Shown here in pieces: positions 35,728 to 45,262 of a stretch of 64,000 nucleotides of DNA. The notes under the pieces are model-generated. The model saw only the letters and a list, made by a program, of their open reading frames with translations, did not search any database and had not been told where the DNA came from. Position numbers and translations under genes: made by a program. Position 1 is the first letter of the stretch. Each line of letters starts with the position of its first letter. The DNA is from GMQP-bins7 sp963776565 (GTDB lineage: Bacteria; Actinomycetota; Thermoleophilia; Gaiellales; Gaiellaceae), in assembly GCA_963776565.1 (NCBI GenBank), contig CAVZNF010000003.1:62001-126000 (forward strand), written 5' to 3'.

Positions 35728-35790
35728 CAGCCGTACGCTACCGGCGGGTCAGGCCGGGGTCCGCCCCTCGCGAAGTAGGCTTCCCGCCCG
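35728..35790. promoter_or_regulatory. divergent promoter region, MOSC gene / cystathionine beta-synthase
   Basis: The 63-bp gap has ACGCTA at 35735-35740 (TAGCGT on the minus strand, 7 nt from the MOSC start) and TAGGCT at 35776-35781 (9 nt from the ATG at 35791). No ribosome-binding site is seen on either side. Confidence 0.45.
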
Positions 35791-37206
35791 ATGGCGCGCC
35801 GCGAGTTTCCCACCGTGCTCGAGCTCGTCGGGCGCACTCCGATCGTCCGCCTCGAGCGCCTCGGCCGCGACGTGCCGGGCGAGCTACTGGCCAAGCTCGA
35901 GTACCTGAATCCCGGTGGCTCGGTGAAGGACCGCATCGGCCTCGCGATGGTCGAGGCGGCCGAGCAGGACGGTCGCCTTCGGCCCGGCGGGACGATCGTG
36001 GAGCCGACCTCCGGCAACACCGGCGTCGGTCTCGCTATCGCAGCCGCGCTGCGCGGCTACCGCTGCATCTTCGTCATGCCGGACAAGATGAGCCAGGAGA
36101 AGATCTCGATGCTCCGCGCGTACGGCGCCGAGGTGGTGATCACGCCCACCGCGGTCGATCCGCACTCGCCCGAGAGCTACTACGCGGTCTCGGATCGGCT
36201 CGCGGAGGAGATACCGGGCGGCTTCAAGCCCGACCAGTACTCGAACCCGGCGAACCCCGAAGCGCACTACGAGACCACCGGCCCGGAGATCTGGGAGCAG
36301 ACCGACGGGGGAGACGTCGACGCGATCGTCATCTCGGTCGGCACGGGAGGGACGATCACCGGCGTCGGCCGCTACTTCAAGGAACACGGCTCGAAGGCCC
36401 GCATCGTCGCCGTCGATCCAGAAGGCTCGGTCTTCACCGCCGACGAGGAGCACCCCGAGGGCCCGTACCTGGTCGAAGGCATCGGCAAGGAGTGCTGGCC
36501 GGACACGCTCGATGCCTCGGTCGTGGATGAGTGGGTGCGCGTGTCCGACCGGGACTCCTTCCTCACCGCGCGGCGACTCGCGCGCGAAGAAGGCTTGCTC
36601 GTAGGGGGCTCGACGGGCTCGACGGCGTGGGCGGGGATCCAGGTGGCCAGGTCGCTCGGCCCCGACGCGCGTGTCCTCATGATGTTCCCGGACTCGGGCC
36701 GCTCCTACCTGTCGAAGTTCTACGACGACAACTGGATGATCCAGTACGGCTTCCTCGAGCGGACGACGCCGCCACCGACGATCGAAGAGGTGCTGCGCTT
36801 CCGTCGTGCCGGGCACGAGGTGCCGGATCTCGTCACGATCGGCTCGCACGAGAAGGTCGGCGCGGCGATCGACGCCATGCAGCGCTACGCGATCTCCCAG
36901 ATTCCCGTCGTGCGCGGCGAGCCGGTCGATTCGCTCGCCGACGTCGTCGGATCACTGCAGGAGCGCGAGCTCCTCGAACGGGTCTTCAAGAACGCGGACG
37001 CGCTGAACGAGGACGTCGCCGTTGCGATGCAGCCACCGCTTCCCGCGGTCGATGCCGACGCCTCCGTGGACCAGGTCTACGAGGGGCTGTCGGGCGGTTC
37101 GGGCGCCGTCGTCGTCGTGACAGACGGCCGGCCGGCCGGAATCCTCACGCGTTCTGATCTGCTGGAGTTCCTCGCGGCGCGACGCTCGCAGGTCGAGCGG
37201 TCGTAG
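35791..37206 (+). CDS. cbs: cystathionine beta-synthase
   Basis: This is a PLP enzyme of 471 residues that condenses serine and homocysteine. The PLP lysine is in NPGGSVKDRIGLAMVE, the phosphate/substrate loop is PTSGNTGVGLAIAAALRG and the PLP phosphate-binding glycines are VGTGGTITGVGRYFKEHG. Residues from about 340 form a CBS-domain pair (IGSHEKVGAAIDAMQRYAIS and SGAVVVVTDGRPAGILTRSD). The C-terminal CBS pair favours cystathionine synthase over cysteine synthase. The 3' end overlaps the convergent EamA gene by 62 nt. Confidence 0.92.
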   Translation: MARREFPTVLELVGRTPIVRLERLGRDVPGELLAKLEYLNPGGSVKDRIGLAMVEAAEQDGRLRPGGTIVEPTSGNTGVGLAIAAALRGYRCIFVMPDKMSQEKISMLRAYGAEVVITPTAVDPHSPESYYAVSDRLAEEIPGGFKPDQYSNPANPEAHYETTGPEIWEQTDGGDVDAIVISVGTGGTITGVGRYFKEHGSKARIVAVDPEGSVFTADEEHPEGPYLVEGIGKECWPDTLDASVVDEWVRVSDRDSFLTARRLAREEGLLVGGSTGSTAWAGIQVARSLGPDARVLMMFPDSGRSYLSKFYDDNWMIQYGFLERTTPPPTIEEVLRFRRAGHEVPDLVTIGSHEKVGAAIDAMQRYAISQIPVVRGEPVDSLADVVGSLQERELLERVFKNADALNEDVAVAMQPPLPAVDADASVDQVYEGLSGGSGAVVVVTDGRPAGILTRSDLLEFLAARRSQVERS

Positions 37207-38093
37207 CTCTCCGAGGGAACTCCGCGCGGATCGCGACGTACACGGCGCCGATCACGAGCGCGGATCCGGCCAGCGCCCAGGGGCTCGGGCGCTCACCGAG
37301 AAATGCCATACCGAGCGCGATCGCGACGAGCGGGTTCACGTACTGGTGTGTCACGACGAGCGAGATCGGAGCGACGCCCAGCAGCCATGCGTAGGCGGTG
37401 AAGCCGACGAGCGAGCCCATCACGACGAGGTAGACCCACGCCAGCACGGAGTCGAGAGCGAAGGTGCCGGAGTCGATCTGCCCGTACTCCCCGAACGCGA
37501 GGGCACCCGACCATGAGGAACGCACCGCCGAACGCCATCTCGTAGACGGAGGCGACGAACGGATCGCGTGGCAGCGGGAGCCGCTTCGACAGGAACGACC
37601 CCAGCGTCCACGACATCGACGCGCTGATCATCACGGCAAGGCCGAGCGCGGTCGAGCCCGCGCCGAGCCCCGGCGCCACCACGAGGACCAGCCCGAAGAG
37701 TCCGGCGAGCGTGCTGAGCCGCGTTGCGCGTGCGGGGCTCTCGCCTGCCAGCAGGCGGAGCACGATGATCTGCAGCGGAACCGTTCCGGCGATCATCGCG
37801 GCGACGCTCGAGTCGATCCTCGTTTCCGCGACGTGCACGAGACCCACGCCGAGTCCGAGCAGAAGGCCTCCGACGATCGCGGCTCCGCCCAGTTCGCGCC
37901 GGCGTATCCGGAGGGAAGTGCCGCGGAGTGCCAGGATCGCCGCGAGGAGCAGCCCGGCCACGAGGAAGCGCGACCCGGCTGCGAGGAGCGGCGGGATCGT
38001 CTCGACCGCGATCTTGATCCCGAAGTACGTCGATCCCCACACGACGTAGACCACGGCGAGGGCGATCCAGACGTGCTTGACGGGCGCGGTCAT
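37145..38093 (-). CDS. EamA/DMT family transporter (one frameshift)
   Basis: This is a two-repeat EamA permease of about 315 residues with roughly ten helices. It starts MTAPVKHVWIALAVVYVVWG and has the repeat landmark HVAETRIDSSVAAMIAGTVP. The frame changes near 37510 in the second repeat, continuing SGALAFGEYGQIDSGTFALD and VTHQYVNPLVAIALGMAFLG. The C-terminus overlaps the 3' end of the cystathionine beta-synthase gene antisense by 62 nt, longer than usual, so the last 20 residues are doubtful. The substrate is unknown. Confidence 0.82.
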
Positions 38094-38196
38094 GAACGGA
38101 CAAACGCGGTCGGCGGCCATACGTGTGAGAACGCCTCGCTCGGCGCTGCCACTCCGAGATGACGATTCGCGCTGCTGCTCGGCTTCAGTGCCGCAG

Positions 38197-39958
38197 CTAA
38201 TCCCAGCGCCGCGAGAGGCGGAAGGCCGCGTTGATCAGCCCGACGTGGCTGTACGTCTGCGGGAAGTTGCCCGTCTGCTCGAGCGTGTCCGGGAGGATGT
38301 CCTCGGAGTAGAGGCCGAGCCCGTTGTCGAGGCTGAGGAGCCGGTCGAAGAGGTCGCGCGCCTCGTCGGTGCGACCGATGAGCGCGAGCGCCTCGACGAG
38401 CCAGAACGTGCAGACCGTGAACGCCGCCTCCATGTGGCCGAAGTCGTCCTGCACCGTGTAGCGGCGGAGGAGTCCGCCGTCCACCGACAGCGAGGCGCGA
38501 ATCGCGTCGACGTGGCGCGACGCGCGTGGGTCGTCCGGCTCGAAGTATCCGAGGTGGATCGCCAGGAGCATCGCGGCGTCGAGCTGCGGCTCGCCGGCGA
38601 CCTGGGTGAGCGCGCCGACCTCCTCGTTCCAGCAGCGCGTCTCGAGGAGATCGCGAGCCCGCTCCTCGACTGACTTGGCGTGCGCCGCCAGCTCTGGGCG
38701 CCTCGAGCGCCTCCGCCACCTCGACTGCACGGCGTGACCCCGCCCAGTGCATGAGGACCGAGAACGAGTGGAGCCGTGTCTTCCCGCGGAACTCCCACAG
38801 ACCGGCGTCGGGCTCCTCGAGCCGCGCGTCCATCTGGTCGACGAGCCCCTGGATCATCTCGACCGCGGTGTGCCGCGGCACTTCCCCGACGAAGCGCGCG
38901 TCGAGGAAGAGGCGACTCACCGCCAGCACCATCTCGCCGTAGACGTCGTTCTGGACGTGCTCGAGGGCCTGGTTCCCGATCCGCACCGGCCCATCTCCGT
39001 TGAATCCCGAAAGGTGTGTGAGCTCGAGTTCGGCCGCCTCCGAGTCGCCGTTGATCCGGTACGCGGGCTGGAGGACGCCACCGCGCTCCTCGGCGAGGTT
39101 GCGCAGGTACTCGAGGAAGTGCTCCATCTCCTCCGAGTGCCCGAGCCGCTCGAGCGCGTTGAGCGTGAAGTACGCGTCACGCAGCCAGCAGAAGCGGTAG
39201 TCCCAGTTGCGCCCGGACCCCGGGTGCTCGGGAAGGCTCGTCGTCGTCGCAGCAAGCAACGCGCCCGTGTCCTCGTACTGGTGGAGCTTGAGCGCGAGCG
39301 CCGAGCGCACGACCTCGTGCTGGTAGTCGCGGGGGACGCGCGTGCCCTTCACCCAGCGCCGCCAGTAGTCGAGCGTGCGCTCGAGGAAGCGCTCCGCGGT
39401 CTCCTCGAGCCCCGCCTCGAGCGGCTCGCCCCAGGTGAGGACGAGGTGGCGGTCGTGCTCGAGGAGGAAGGGCCGCTCGTCCTCGACGTAGGTGAGGGGT
39501 AGGTTCGTCGTGAGCCGCACGGGCGTCGGGAAGCCCGTGAACTCAATGTGGTTGGACGCACGCCAGCGCCCGATCTCTTCGAGGCCGTACTCGTACGTGG
39601 GCCGGCAGCGAACCCGCGCCCGAGGCTCGCCGTCAAGCGGTCGGAGGATCCGAACGAGCATGGAGGGCTTGAAGAAGCGGTCGTAGAGGTTGAACCGCGG
39701 CGCGAAGTCGATGAGCTCGAAGGCGCCCCCTTCGCCCGAGAACGTTGTCCGCAGCACGTTGGTGTTCTCGATGTACGACTGCTCGATCAGGGTCGCGTCC
39801 ACGCCCTCGATCGCGAACGCGCCACCCTGTTCTCGGTCGAGGATCGGCCCGAAGACGAAGCTCGAGTCCGGGCGTGGCCAGCACAGCCACTCGACCGACC
39901 CCTCCTTGAGGAGCGCGCTGTACGAGCAGTTACCGATGATGGCGAGGCCGCGTGTCAT
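38197..39958 (-). CDS. glycoside hydrolase family 15 protein, trehalase/glucoamylase-like (one frameshift)
   Basis: This is a GH15 enzyme of about 586 residues. The N-terminus IIGNCSYSALLKEGSVEWLC followed by WPRPDSSFVFG is the beta-sandwich start shared with mycobacterial trehalase. The (alpha/alpha)6 barrel shows NWDYRFCWLRDAYFTLNALE, DAGLWEFRGKTRLHSFSVLM (with the catalytic acid) and LEQTGNFPQTYSHVGLINAA (with the catalytic base). The frame shifts by one base near 38710, then runs to TAG 38197-38199. It is divergent from the trehalose-phosphate synthase/phosphatase gene, so trehalose is the likeliest substrate. Glucoamylase activity is the alternative. Confidence 0.86.
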
Positions 39959-40029
39959 AGGTGAAGCTATTCGCTGACCCGTAGCTTGTACCTACCCGAG
40001 CAGGCCCGAAGGAGGAGAGCTGGCACCAG
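39959..40029. promoter_or_regulatory. divergent promoter region, GH15 gene / otsA-otsB
   Basis: This 71-bp gap holds a minus-strand TAGCTT 5 nt from the GH15 ATG. On the plus strand there is a TAGCTT at 39982-39987 followed by a good Shine-Dalgarno GGAGGAG at 40011-40017, 12 nt before ATG 40030. The two genes make and degrade the same sugar, so shared control would be meaningful. Confidence 0.4.
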
Positions 40030-42266
40030 ATGCAGGACACCACGGGCTCGTCATCGCGAGCAACCGGCTGCCAACGCGCCTGACGATCGACGGCACGTCG
40101 GTCCAGGTGAAGCGCTCTTCCGGCGGGCTCTCGGCCGCGCTCGCGGCGTTCAGGGGTGACGCGGCCTGGGTCGGCTGGCCCGGGGCTGTCGTTCCGACCG
40201 CGCTGGAGAAGCGCGTGCGCACCCGGCTCGCGAAGGACCACCTCCATCCCGTCTTCCTCTCGGCCGAGGAGGAGGAGGACTTCTACGGGAAGGTCTGCAA
40301 CGACACGCTCTGGCCGCTCTTCCACTACTTCTCCGACCGGCTGCGGATAACGCCCGAGGCATGGGCGCGCTACGTCGAGGTGAACGAGCGCTTCGCCGAG
40401 ACGATCATCGCGAACTGCGAGCCCGACTCACGTGTCTGGGTGCACGACTTCCACCTCATGCTCGTGCCGGCGATGCTGCGAGCGCGCGCGCCGCGGCTCT
40501 CGATCGGCTTCTTCCTCCACATCCCGTTCCCGTCGTCCGAGGTGTACCGGCTGCTTCCCGAGCGCGAGCAGCTCCTTCGCGGCGTCCTCGGCGCGGATTA
40601 CGTCAGCTTCCAGGTGGGCGACTACGCACGCCACTTCCGCTCGTCGTGCCTGCGGATGCTCGGCGTCGATTCGGAGCCCGACTGGCTCGAGCTCGACGGG
40701 CGCCGCGTCGGTATCGGCGTCGACCCGATCGGCATCGACGTCGACGGCTTCCGCGAGGTGATCGCCGAGCCCGAGACCGAGCGGCTTCTTGCCGATCTCG
40801 AGAAGCAATACGAGGGCCGTCGCCTCGTGCTCGGCGTCGAGCGACTCGACTACACCAAGGGGATCCCGCAGAAGCTCCACGCTTTCGAGCGCTTCCTCGA
40901 GCAGGATCCCGATCGCGCGCGGTCGACGACGCTGATCCAGGTGGTCGTCCCGTCGCGCCTCGACAGCACCGAGTACCGCGCGCAACGTGACGAGATCGAG
41001 CTCCTGATCGCGGGCATCAACGGGCGCTTCGCGCGACCCGGTACGACTCCGGTCGAGTACATCCACCGCGACATCTCCAAGCCTGCGCTCGTCGCGCTTT
41101 ACCGGCGCGCCGACGTGATGATGGTCACGGCGCTCCGCGACGGGATGAACCTCGTCGCGCAGGAGTTCGTCCTCTGCCAAACGGAGCCGGGGCTACCAAG
41201 CCGCTGGCGCGGGGCTCTGGTCCTCTCCGAGCTCGCCGGCGCGGCGCAGGTACTCCCGGGCGCGCTCTTGGTCAACCCCTGGAACGTCGACGGCGTCGTC
41301 GAGCACCTGACGAGCGCGCTCGAGATGCCGGCGCGGGAGCGACAGCGGCGACTCGAGACGATGTCCAAGCGCGTCGAGGACCTCGAGAGCCGGCGCTGGG
41401 CCGAAGGCTTCCTCACGCGGCTCGGGCGGTACTCGCGGCGCGAGCGCCAGACGCGCCGGCCGCCGACCGTGGATGCGACGATCCAGGAGCGGCTCGCGCG
41501 CAGGTTCGTACGCGCGCGCCGAAGGACGATCCTGCTCGACTACGACGGCACGCTCCGCGAGTTCGAGGTTCACCCCGATCTGGCTCAGCCGACGCCGGAG
41601 ATCCGTGCGCTACTCCGATCGCTCGCGGCCCTTCCCGGCACCGACGTGCACATCGTCAGCGGCCGGCGGCGGCGCAATCTCGAGCAGTGGTTCGCGCGAA
41701 TCCCGATCCACCTGTGTGCCGAGCACGGCTATCTCGCGCGTTCGCCTGGAGAGGAGTGGCGGACGCTGGTCGACCTCGATCTCACCTGGCTGCGGCCGAT
41801 CGAGCGGCTCTTGCGGCGCGTCGCTGCCGACGTTCCGGGCGCCCACGTCGAGCGGAAGTCGTGCAGCGTGGCCTGGCATTACCGCCAGGCCGAGCGCGAG
41901 TACGGGTCGTGGCGAGCGCGGGAGCTGCTCAACGACCTCCACCAGCATCTCGCCGGAGCGCCGGCCGAGATCCTCGTCGGGCACCAGGTCGTCGAGGTGC
42001 GCGCGCTCGGGGTCGACAAGGGCGTCTACGTCCGCAGCCTCTTTCCTGATGGGAAGGAGTCGACGCACTTCGTGCTCGGACTTGGAGACGACCGGACCGA
42101 TCACGACCTGCTCGACGCGCTTCCTTCCGGCTCCGTGGCCGGTCACGTCGGCGGGCTGCTTCCGAGCACGCGGAGCGCGAACGGCCGCCGTGAAGATGTC
42201 CACCTCGTCGGGCCGGGCGAAGTGCGGGCGTTCCTGGCAGCGCTCGCTGCGAGCGTGAGCGACTGA
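40030..42266 (+). CDS. otsA-otsB: bifunctional trehalose-6-phosphate synthase/phosphatase (frameshift near the N-terminus)
   Basis: Residues 1 to about 480 form a GT20 trehalose-6-phosphate synthase: GLVIASNRLPTRL, RSSGGLSAAL, VWVHDFHLMLVPAML, FFLHIPFPSSEVYRLLP, GVERLDYTKGIPQKL and RDGMNLVAQEFVLCQ. Residues about 500-745 form the HAD phosphatase OtsB, with the nucleophile in ILLDYDGTLREFE and GLGDDRTDHDLL near the end. The frame with the Rossmann start has no start codon. ATG 40030 (MQDTTGLVIASNR) restores it if one G is missing from GGG near 40043. A fused OtsA-OtsB allows direct passage of trehalose 6-phosphate. It converges with the DUF6328 gene. Confidence 0.92.
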
Positions 42267-42267
42267 C

Positions 42268-42789
42268 CTAGAGGCGGTTGCGCGCTCGTTCGTCTCGCAC
42301 CGTGCGCAGGAGCGCGAAGCTCCACCACCGCCACGCGGTGAAGGCGAAGAACCCGGCCGACATGAGAATCGCCTCGGGCGTGCCGAAGATCCGCTCGGTA
42401 ACGAGATAGAGCACGCCCGTGAAGGCGAGCGAGCTCGCCACCGTGCCGGCGATCGCCTCACGGTTCCCTTTGCGCACGATGTTGTCCTTGTCCCCTTCGC
42501 GGAAGCGCAGCCGATGGTGGGCGGCGGGCGCGAGGAAGAGGACGAGCGCGACGGCCGTGCTCACGAGCGTCGCGAAGTAGACGTAGCGCTCGGTTCGCGT
42601 CAGGTCGCTGAACTGGCTCGTGAAGCTGACGGCGAGCAGGAAGCCGAGGAGGACGTTCGCGCCCGGGATGAGCGAGCGGAGCTCCTGGAGCAGCTCGTTG
42701 TGCTCGCGCTCGAGCCTCGCCTTGAGCGCCTCCGCGCCCTCCGCTTCGAGCATCTCGCGCTCGAACTCGTCGGAATTCGGCGCAGTCAC
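42268..42789 (-). CDS. DUF6328 family membrane protein
   Basis: This is a 173-residue protein with a charged N-terminal helix (EREMLEAEGAEALKARLERE) and about four membrane helices: ANVLLGFLLAVSFTSQF, YFATLVSTAVALVLFLAPAA, AIAGTVASSLAFTGVLYLV and LMSAGFFAFTAWRWW. NELLQELRSLIPG before the first helix and APAAHHRLRFREGDKD are typical of DUF6328. Function is unknown. The start GTG 42789 overlaps the adenosine deaminase stop (GTGA), and both belong to a three-gene minus-strand operon with yihY. Confidence 0.78.
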   Translation of the reverse strand: MTAPNSDEFEREMLEAEGAEALKARLEREHNELLQELRSLIPGANVLLGFLLAVSFTSQFSDLTRTERYVYFATLVSTAVALVLFLAPAAHHRLRFREGDKDNIVRKGNREAIAGTVASSLAFTGVLYLVTERIFGTPEAILMSAGFFAFTAWRWWSFALLRTVRDERARNRL

Positions 42790-43808
42790 GCCGGCGCGGC
42801 GACGCCGATCGTCCGCCGGAACGCGGCAGCGTGTCCGCGCGCGTTCGCCTCGCGGAGCCCGTCCTCGTCGAGAGCGCCGATCCGGAGGAGGAGCTCGAGC
42901 TCGTCTCGCAGGTGCGTTCGCATCATCTCCGGGCCGTCCGTCGCGATCGTGAACGGCACCTCGTGCTCGGCGAACGTGCGTACGACATCACGCACGGCGT
43001 CCTCGTCGGGCAGCGCTTTCGTGAGGAGATTCGAGGTCGGGCAGATCTCGAGCGTGATCCCGAGGTCGCGGATGGACGCCATGAGGCTCGCGTCCTGCGC
43101 GGCGAGGATGCCGTGCCCGATGCGATCGGGCCGCAGGTGCTCCACGACGTCGCCGATCTCGTCGCGTCCCATGTCGCCGCCCTCCTCGCCGACGTGGATC
43201 GTCACCCCGAGCCCGGCGTCGCGTGCGGTCTCGACGATCGACTCGATCTGCGCGTAGTCGTAGCGGCCGCCTCCGGGGCGCGGGCCTGCGATGTCGACGC
43301 CGACGACTCCGCGCCCTGCCCAGCTGATCGCCTTCTCGACGATGATCTCGTTGAGCCGCAGGTCGAAGGTGCGATCCATCATCAGGATGAGCCCTGCGCG
43401 CACCTGCGGGTACTCGATGCTGGCCAGGTCGACGCCGCGAATGGCCGCGAGGATGATGTGGTCGAGGTCGCGCTCGCCGCCGCGGTTGCGCTTCATCGGG
43501 TTGAACCGCAGCTCGAGGGTCGTGATGCGCTGCGAGCGGTACGCGCCGCCGATCGCGCCGTGCACCGAGCGCTCGACTGCGAGGGGTGAGGACTGGATGA
43601 GCTCCGTCCAGTGGTAGATCTGGTCGAGTTCGTCGAGACCTTGGACGCCGTGCGGATCCGAGACGGTGACGAGCGCGTCGAATTCCCAGTAGTCCTTGCA
43701 TGGCAGGGCGATTCCCTGCTCGTGCGCGATCGACCAGAGGATGTCCGAGGCGACCGAGCCTCCGAGATGGGTGTGCAGCTCGGCGAGACCTTCGCCCTCG
43801 AGGATCAT
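42786..43808 (-). CDS. add: adenosine deaminase
   Basis: This is a 340-residue amidohydrolase converting adenosine to inosine. The zinc-ligand histidines are in LAELHTHLGGS near residue 10, then THVGEEGGD-type TIHVGEEGG near residue 200 with the catalytic glutamate, RIGHGILAA near 230, and the last metal-ligand aspartate in TIATDGPEMMRTHL (family form TDDP). The frame is intact. It overlaps yihY upstream (ATGA) and DUF6328 downstream. Purine salvage is the likely role. Aminodeoxyfutalosine deaminase is an alternative in the same superfamily, but no other futalosine-pathway gene is nearby. Confidence 0.85.
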   Translation of the reverse strand: MILEGEGLAELHTHLGGSVASDILWSIAHEQGIALPCKDYWEFDALVTVSDPHGVQGLDELDQIYHWTELIQSSPLAVERSVHGAIGGAYRSQRITTLELRFNPMKRNRGGERDLDHIILAAIRGVDLASIEYPQVRAGLILMMDRTFDLRLNEIIVEKAISWAGRGVVGVDIAGPRPGGGRYDYAQIESIVETARDAGLGVTIHVGEEGGDMGRDEIGDVVEHLRPDRIGHGILAAQDASLMASIRDLGITLEICPTSNLLTKALPDEDAVRDVVRTFAEHEVPFTIATDGPEMMRTHLRDELELLLRIGALDEDGLREANARGHAAAFRRTIGVAAPA

Positions 43809-44755
43809 CGCGTCACTCTACGCCGTCGCTCCTCGACCAGCGTGGCGTTGAGCGCTGCAGACAGCTCCATCGCGCGACCGATCAGGAAGAAGCCGAAGAG
43901 GAGTCCGGCCGCGATGCCGAGCACCCCGTACGTCTCCTCACGCTCGGTGAGCCACGGGAACAGGATGAGCGAGTTGAAGAGGCTGATCACGCCGACCCCG
44001 ACTCCCACCGCGATCGCTCCGGGGACGAGGTCGCTCCAGTGCGTCGCACCGTGGGGGAGAAGAAACCAGGAGAGCAGCAGCCAGAGCGCCGGAAGCCCGG
44101 CGCTGTAAACGATGATGTTTACGAGGAGGTCCAGTGGGAAGCCGAGCGCATGGCGGATCGGAGCTGCCGAGGCGGAGACAGCCATGAAGGCCACGAGCCA
44201 CACCAAGAAGAGGAGCGTCGACCGGGTCGGCCTCGGGACGCGACCGACGGGCAGACTCCACGCGAGTGCCGTCACCGCTCGAATCGAGCGGAGCAGGGCT
44301 GACGACTGGTAGGCGAGCACGAAGAGCGTTGCGACGAGGGCTGATACCACTGCCCAGCTGCGTGTCCCGTCCGTTGCTTCATTGACCGACTTGGCGATGA
44401 ACCCAGTGAGGCCGGCATTTTCGACGAGGTTCGCGACCGCGCTCTTGTCGTGCCCCGCGATCAGCGTGAGCGTCAGGATCAACGCGAGTGCGAACGGAAG
44501 CAACCAGATGAAGATGCGATACGCGAGCGCGGCGCCGAGAACGCTTCCCCCGATCGAAGCATCGCGACGCAGGGTGCGCCAGCCCACCTCGGCGATCGGC
44601 GCGAGCGGCCCCCACGTCGTGGCGCGGTGGGCGAACGCGAGTGTGCGAGCGCGCGCCCGATCGACTCGTCCGTCGCCTGCTGGGCGGGCAGACAGCTCGG
44701 CGAGCTGGGCGGCGAGGGAGCTCGGCTCGTCGGATCCGACGTCGTCCGGCGGCAT
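43805..44755 (-). CDS. YihY/BrkB family inner-membrane protein
   Basis: This is a 316-residue polytopic protein. After a soluble N-terminus it shows the family start WRTLRRDASIGGSVLGAALA followed by YRIFIWLLPFAL, and the core VSALVATLFVLAYQSSALLR. The late helices include PGAIAVGVGVGVISLFNSLI and YGVLGIAAGLLFGFFLIG. Once misnamed ribonuclease BN, the family is of unknown function and may transport lipids or solutes. TAACCT lies 9 nt before the ATG, sharing bases with the divergent promoter of the DUF4396 gene. Confidence 0.86.
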   Translation of the reverse strand: MPPDDVGSDEPSSLAAQLAELSARPAGDGRVDRARARTLAFAHRATTWGPLAPIAEVGWRTLRRDASIGGSVLGAALAYRIFIWLLPFALALILTLTLIAGHDKSAVANLVENAGLTGFIAKSVNEATDGTRSWAVVSALVATLFVLAYQSSALLRSIRAVTALAWSLPVGRVPRPTRSTLLFLVWLVAFMAVSASAAPIRHALGFPLDLLVNIIVYSAGLPALWLLLSWFLLPHGATHWSDLVPGAIAVGVGVGVISLFNSLILFPWLTEREETYGVLGIAAGLLFGFFLIGRAMELSAALNATLVEERRRRVTR

Positions 44756-44780
44756 GTGCGCCGGAGGTTAGTCTCGTGAC
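44756..44780. promoter_or_regulatory. overlapping divergent -10 boxes, yihY / DUF4396
   Basis: This 25-bp gap has AGGTTA at 44765-44770 (TAACCT on the minus strand, 9 nt from yihY) and TAGTCT at 44769-44774 (6 nt from the GTG at 44781). The two hexamers share the TA at 44769-44770, the same geometry as the ctaG/purM gap. Confidence 0.5.
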
Positions 44781-45218
44781 GTGGGCGTCAACAGGCTGGC
44801 AGCCAGCGCGACGAACCACTGCCTGACGGGCTGCGGGATCGGCGAGGTCCTGGGGATGGTGCTCGCGACCTGGTGGGGATTGGCGAACGTGGCGTCGATC
44901 GCGCTCGCCCTGGCGCTGGCGTTCTTCTTCGGCTACCTGCTCTCGATGATCCCGCTCCTCCGCGCCGGGACCGCGCTCGGCTCGGCGATCGGCATCGCGC
45001 TCGTCGCGGACACGCTCTCGATCCTGACGATGGAGCTCGTCGACAACGCGGTCTTGCTCGTCTGGCCCGGCGCGCTCGACGCCGGCCTACGAGACGCGCT
45101 GTTCTGGATCTCACTCGCGATCGCGCTCGCAGTGGCGTGGGGTCCGACGTTCCTCGTCAATCGCGCGCTGATCCGGCGTGGGAAGGGCCATGCGCTCGCC
45201 CACGGGCATGCGCATTAG
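44781..45218 (+). CDS. DUF4396 family membrane protein
   Basis: This is a 145-residue protein with four membrane helices. NHCLTGCGIGEVLGMVLATW followed by WG is the DUF4396 signature, with conserved His and two Cys that could bind metal. FFFGYLLSMIPLLRAGTALG and LVADTLSILTMELVDNAVLL complete the domain. The C-terminus ends in a histidine-rich tail (KGHALAHGHAH). Function is unknown. A copper or other metal role is possible from the His and Cys residues but not shown. Confidence 0.82.
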   Translation: MGVNRLAASATNHCLTGCGIGEVLGMVLATWWGLANVASIALALALAFFFGYLLSMIPLLRAGTALGSAIGIALVADTLSILTMELVDNAVLLVWPGALDAGLRDALFWISLAIALAVAWGPTFLVNRALIRRGKGHALAHGHAH

Positions 45219-45262
45219 AGCTGCGGCAGTTGGCGCGCTGGGGGCGAAGTCAGCCCGGTCGA

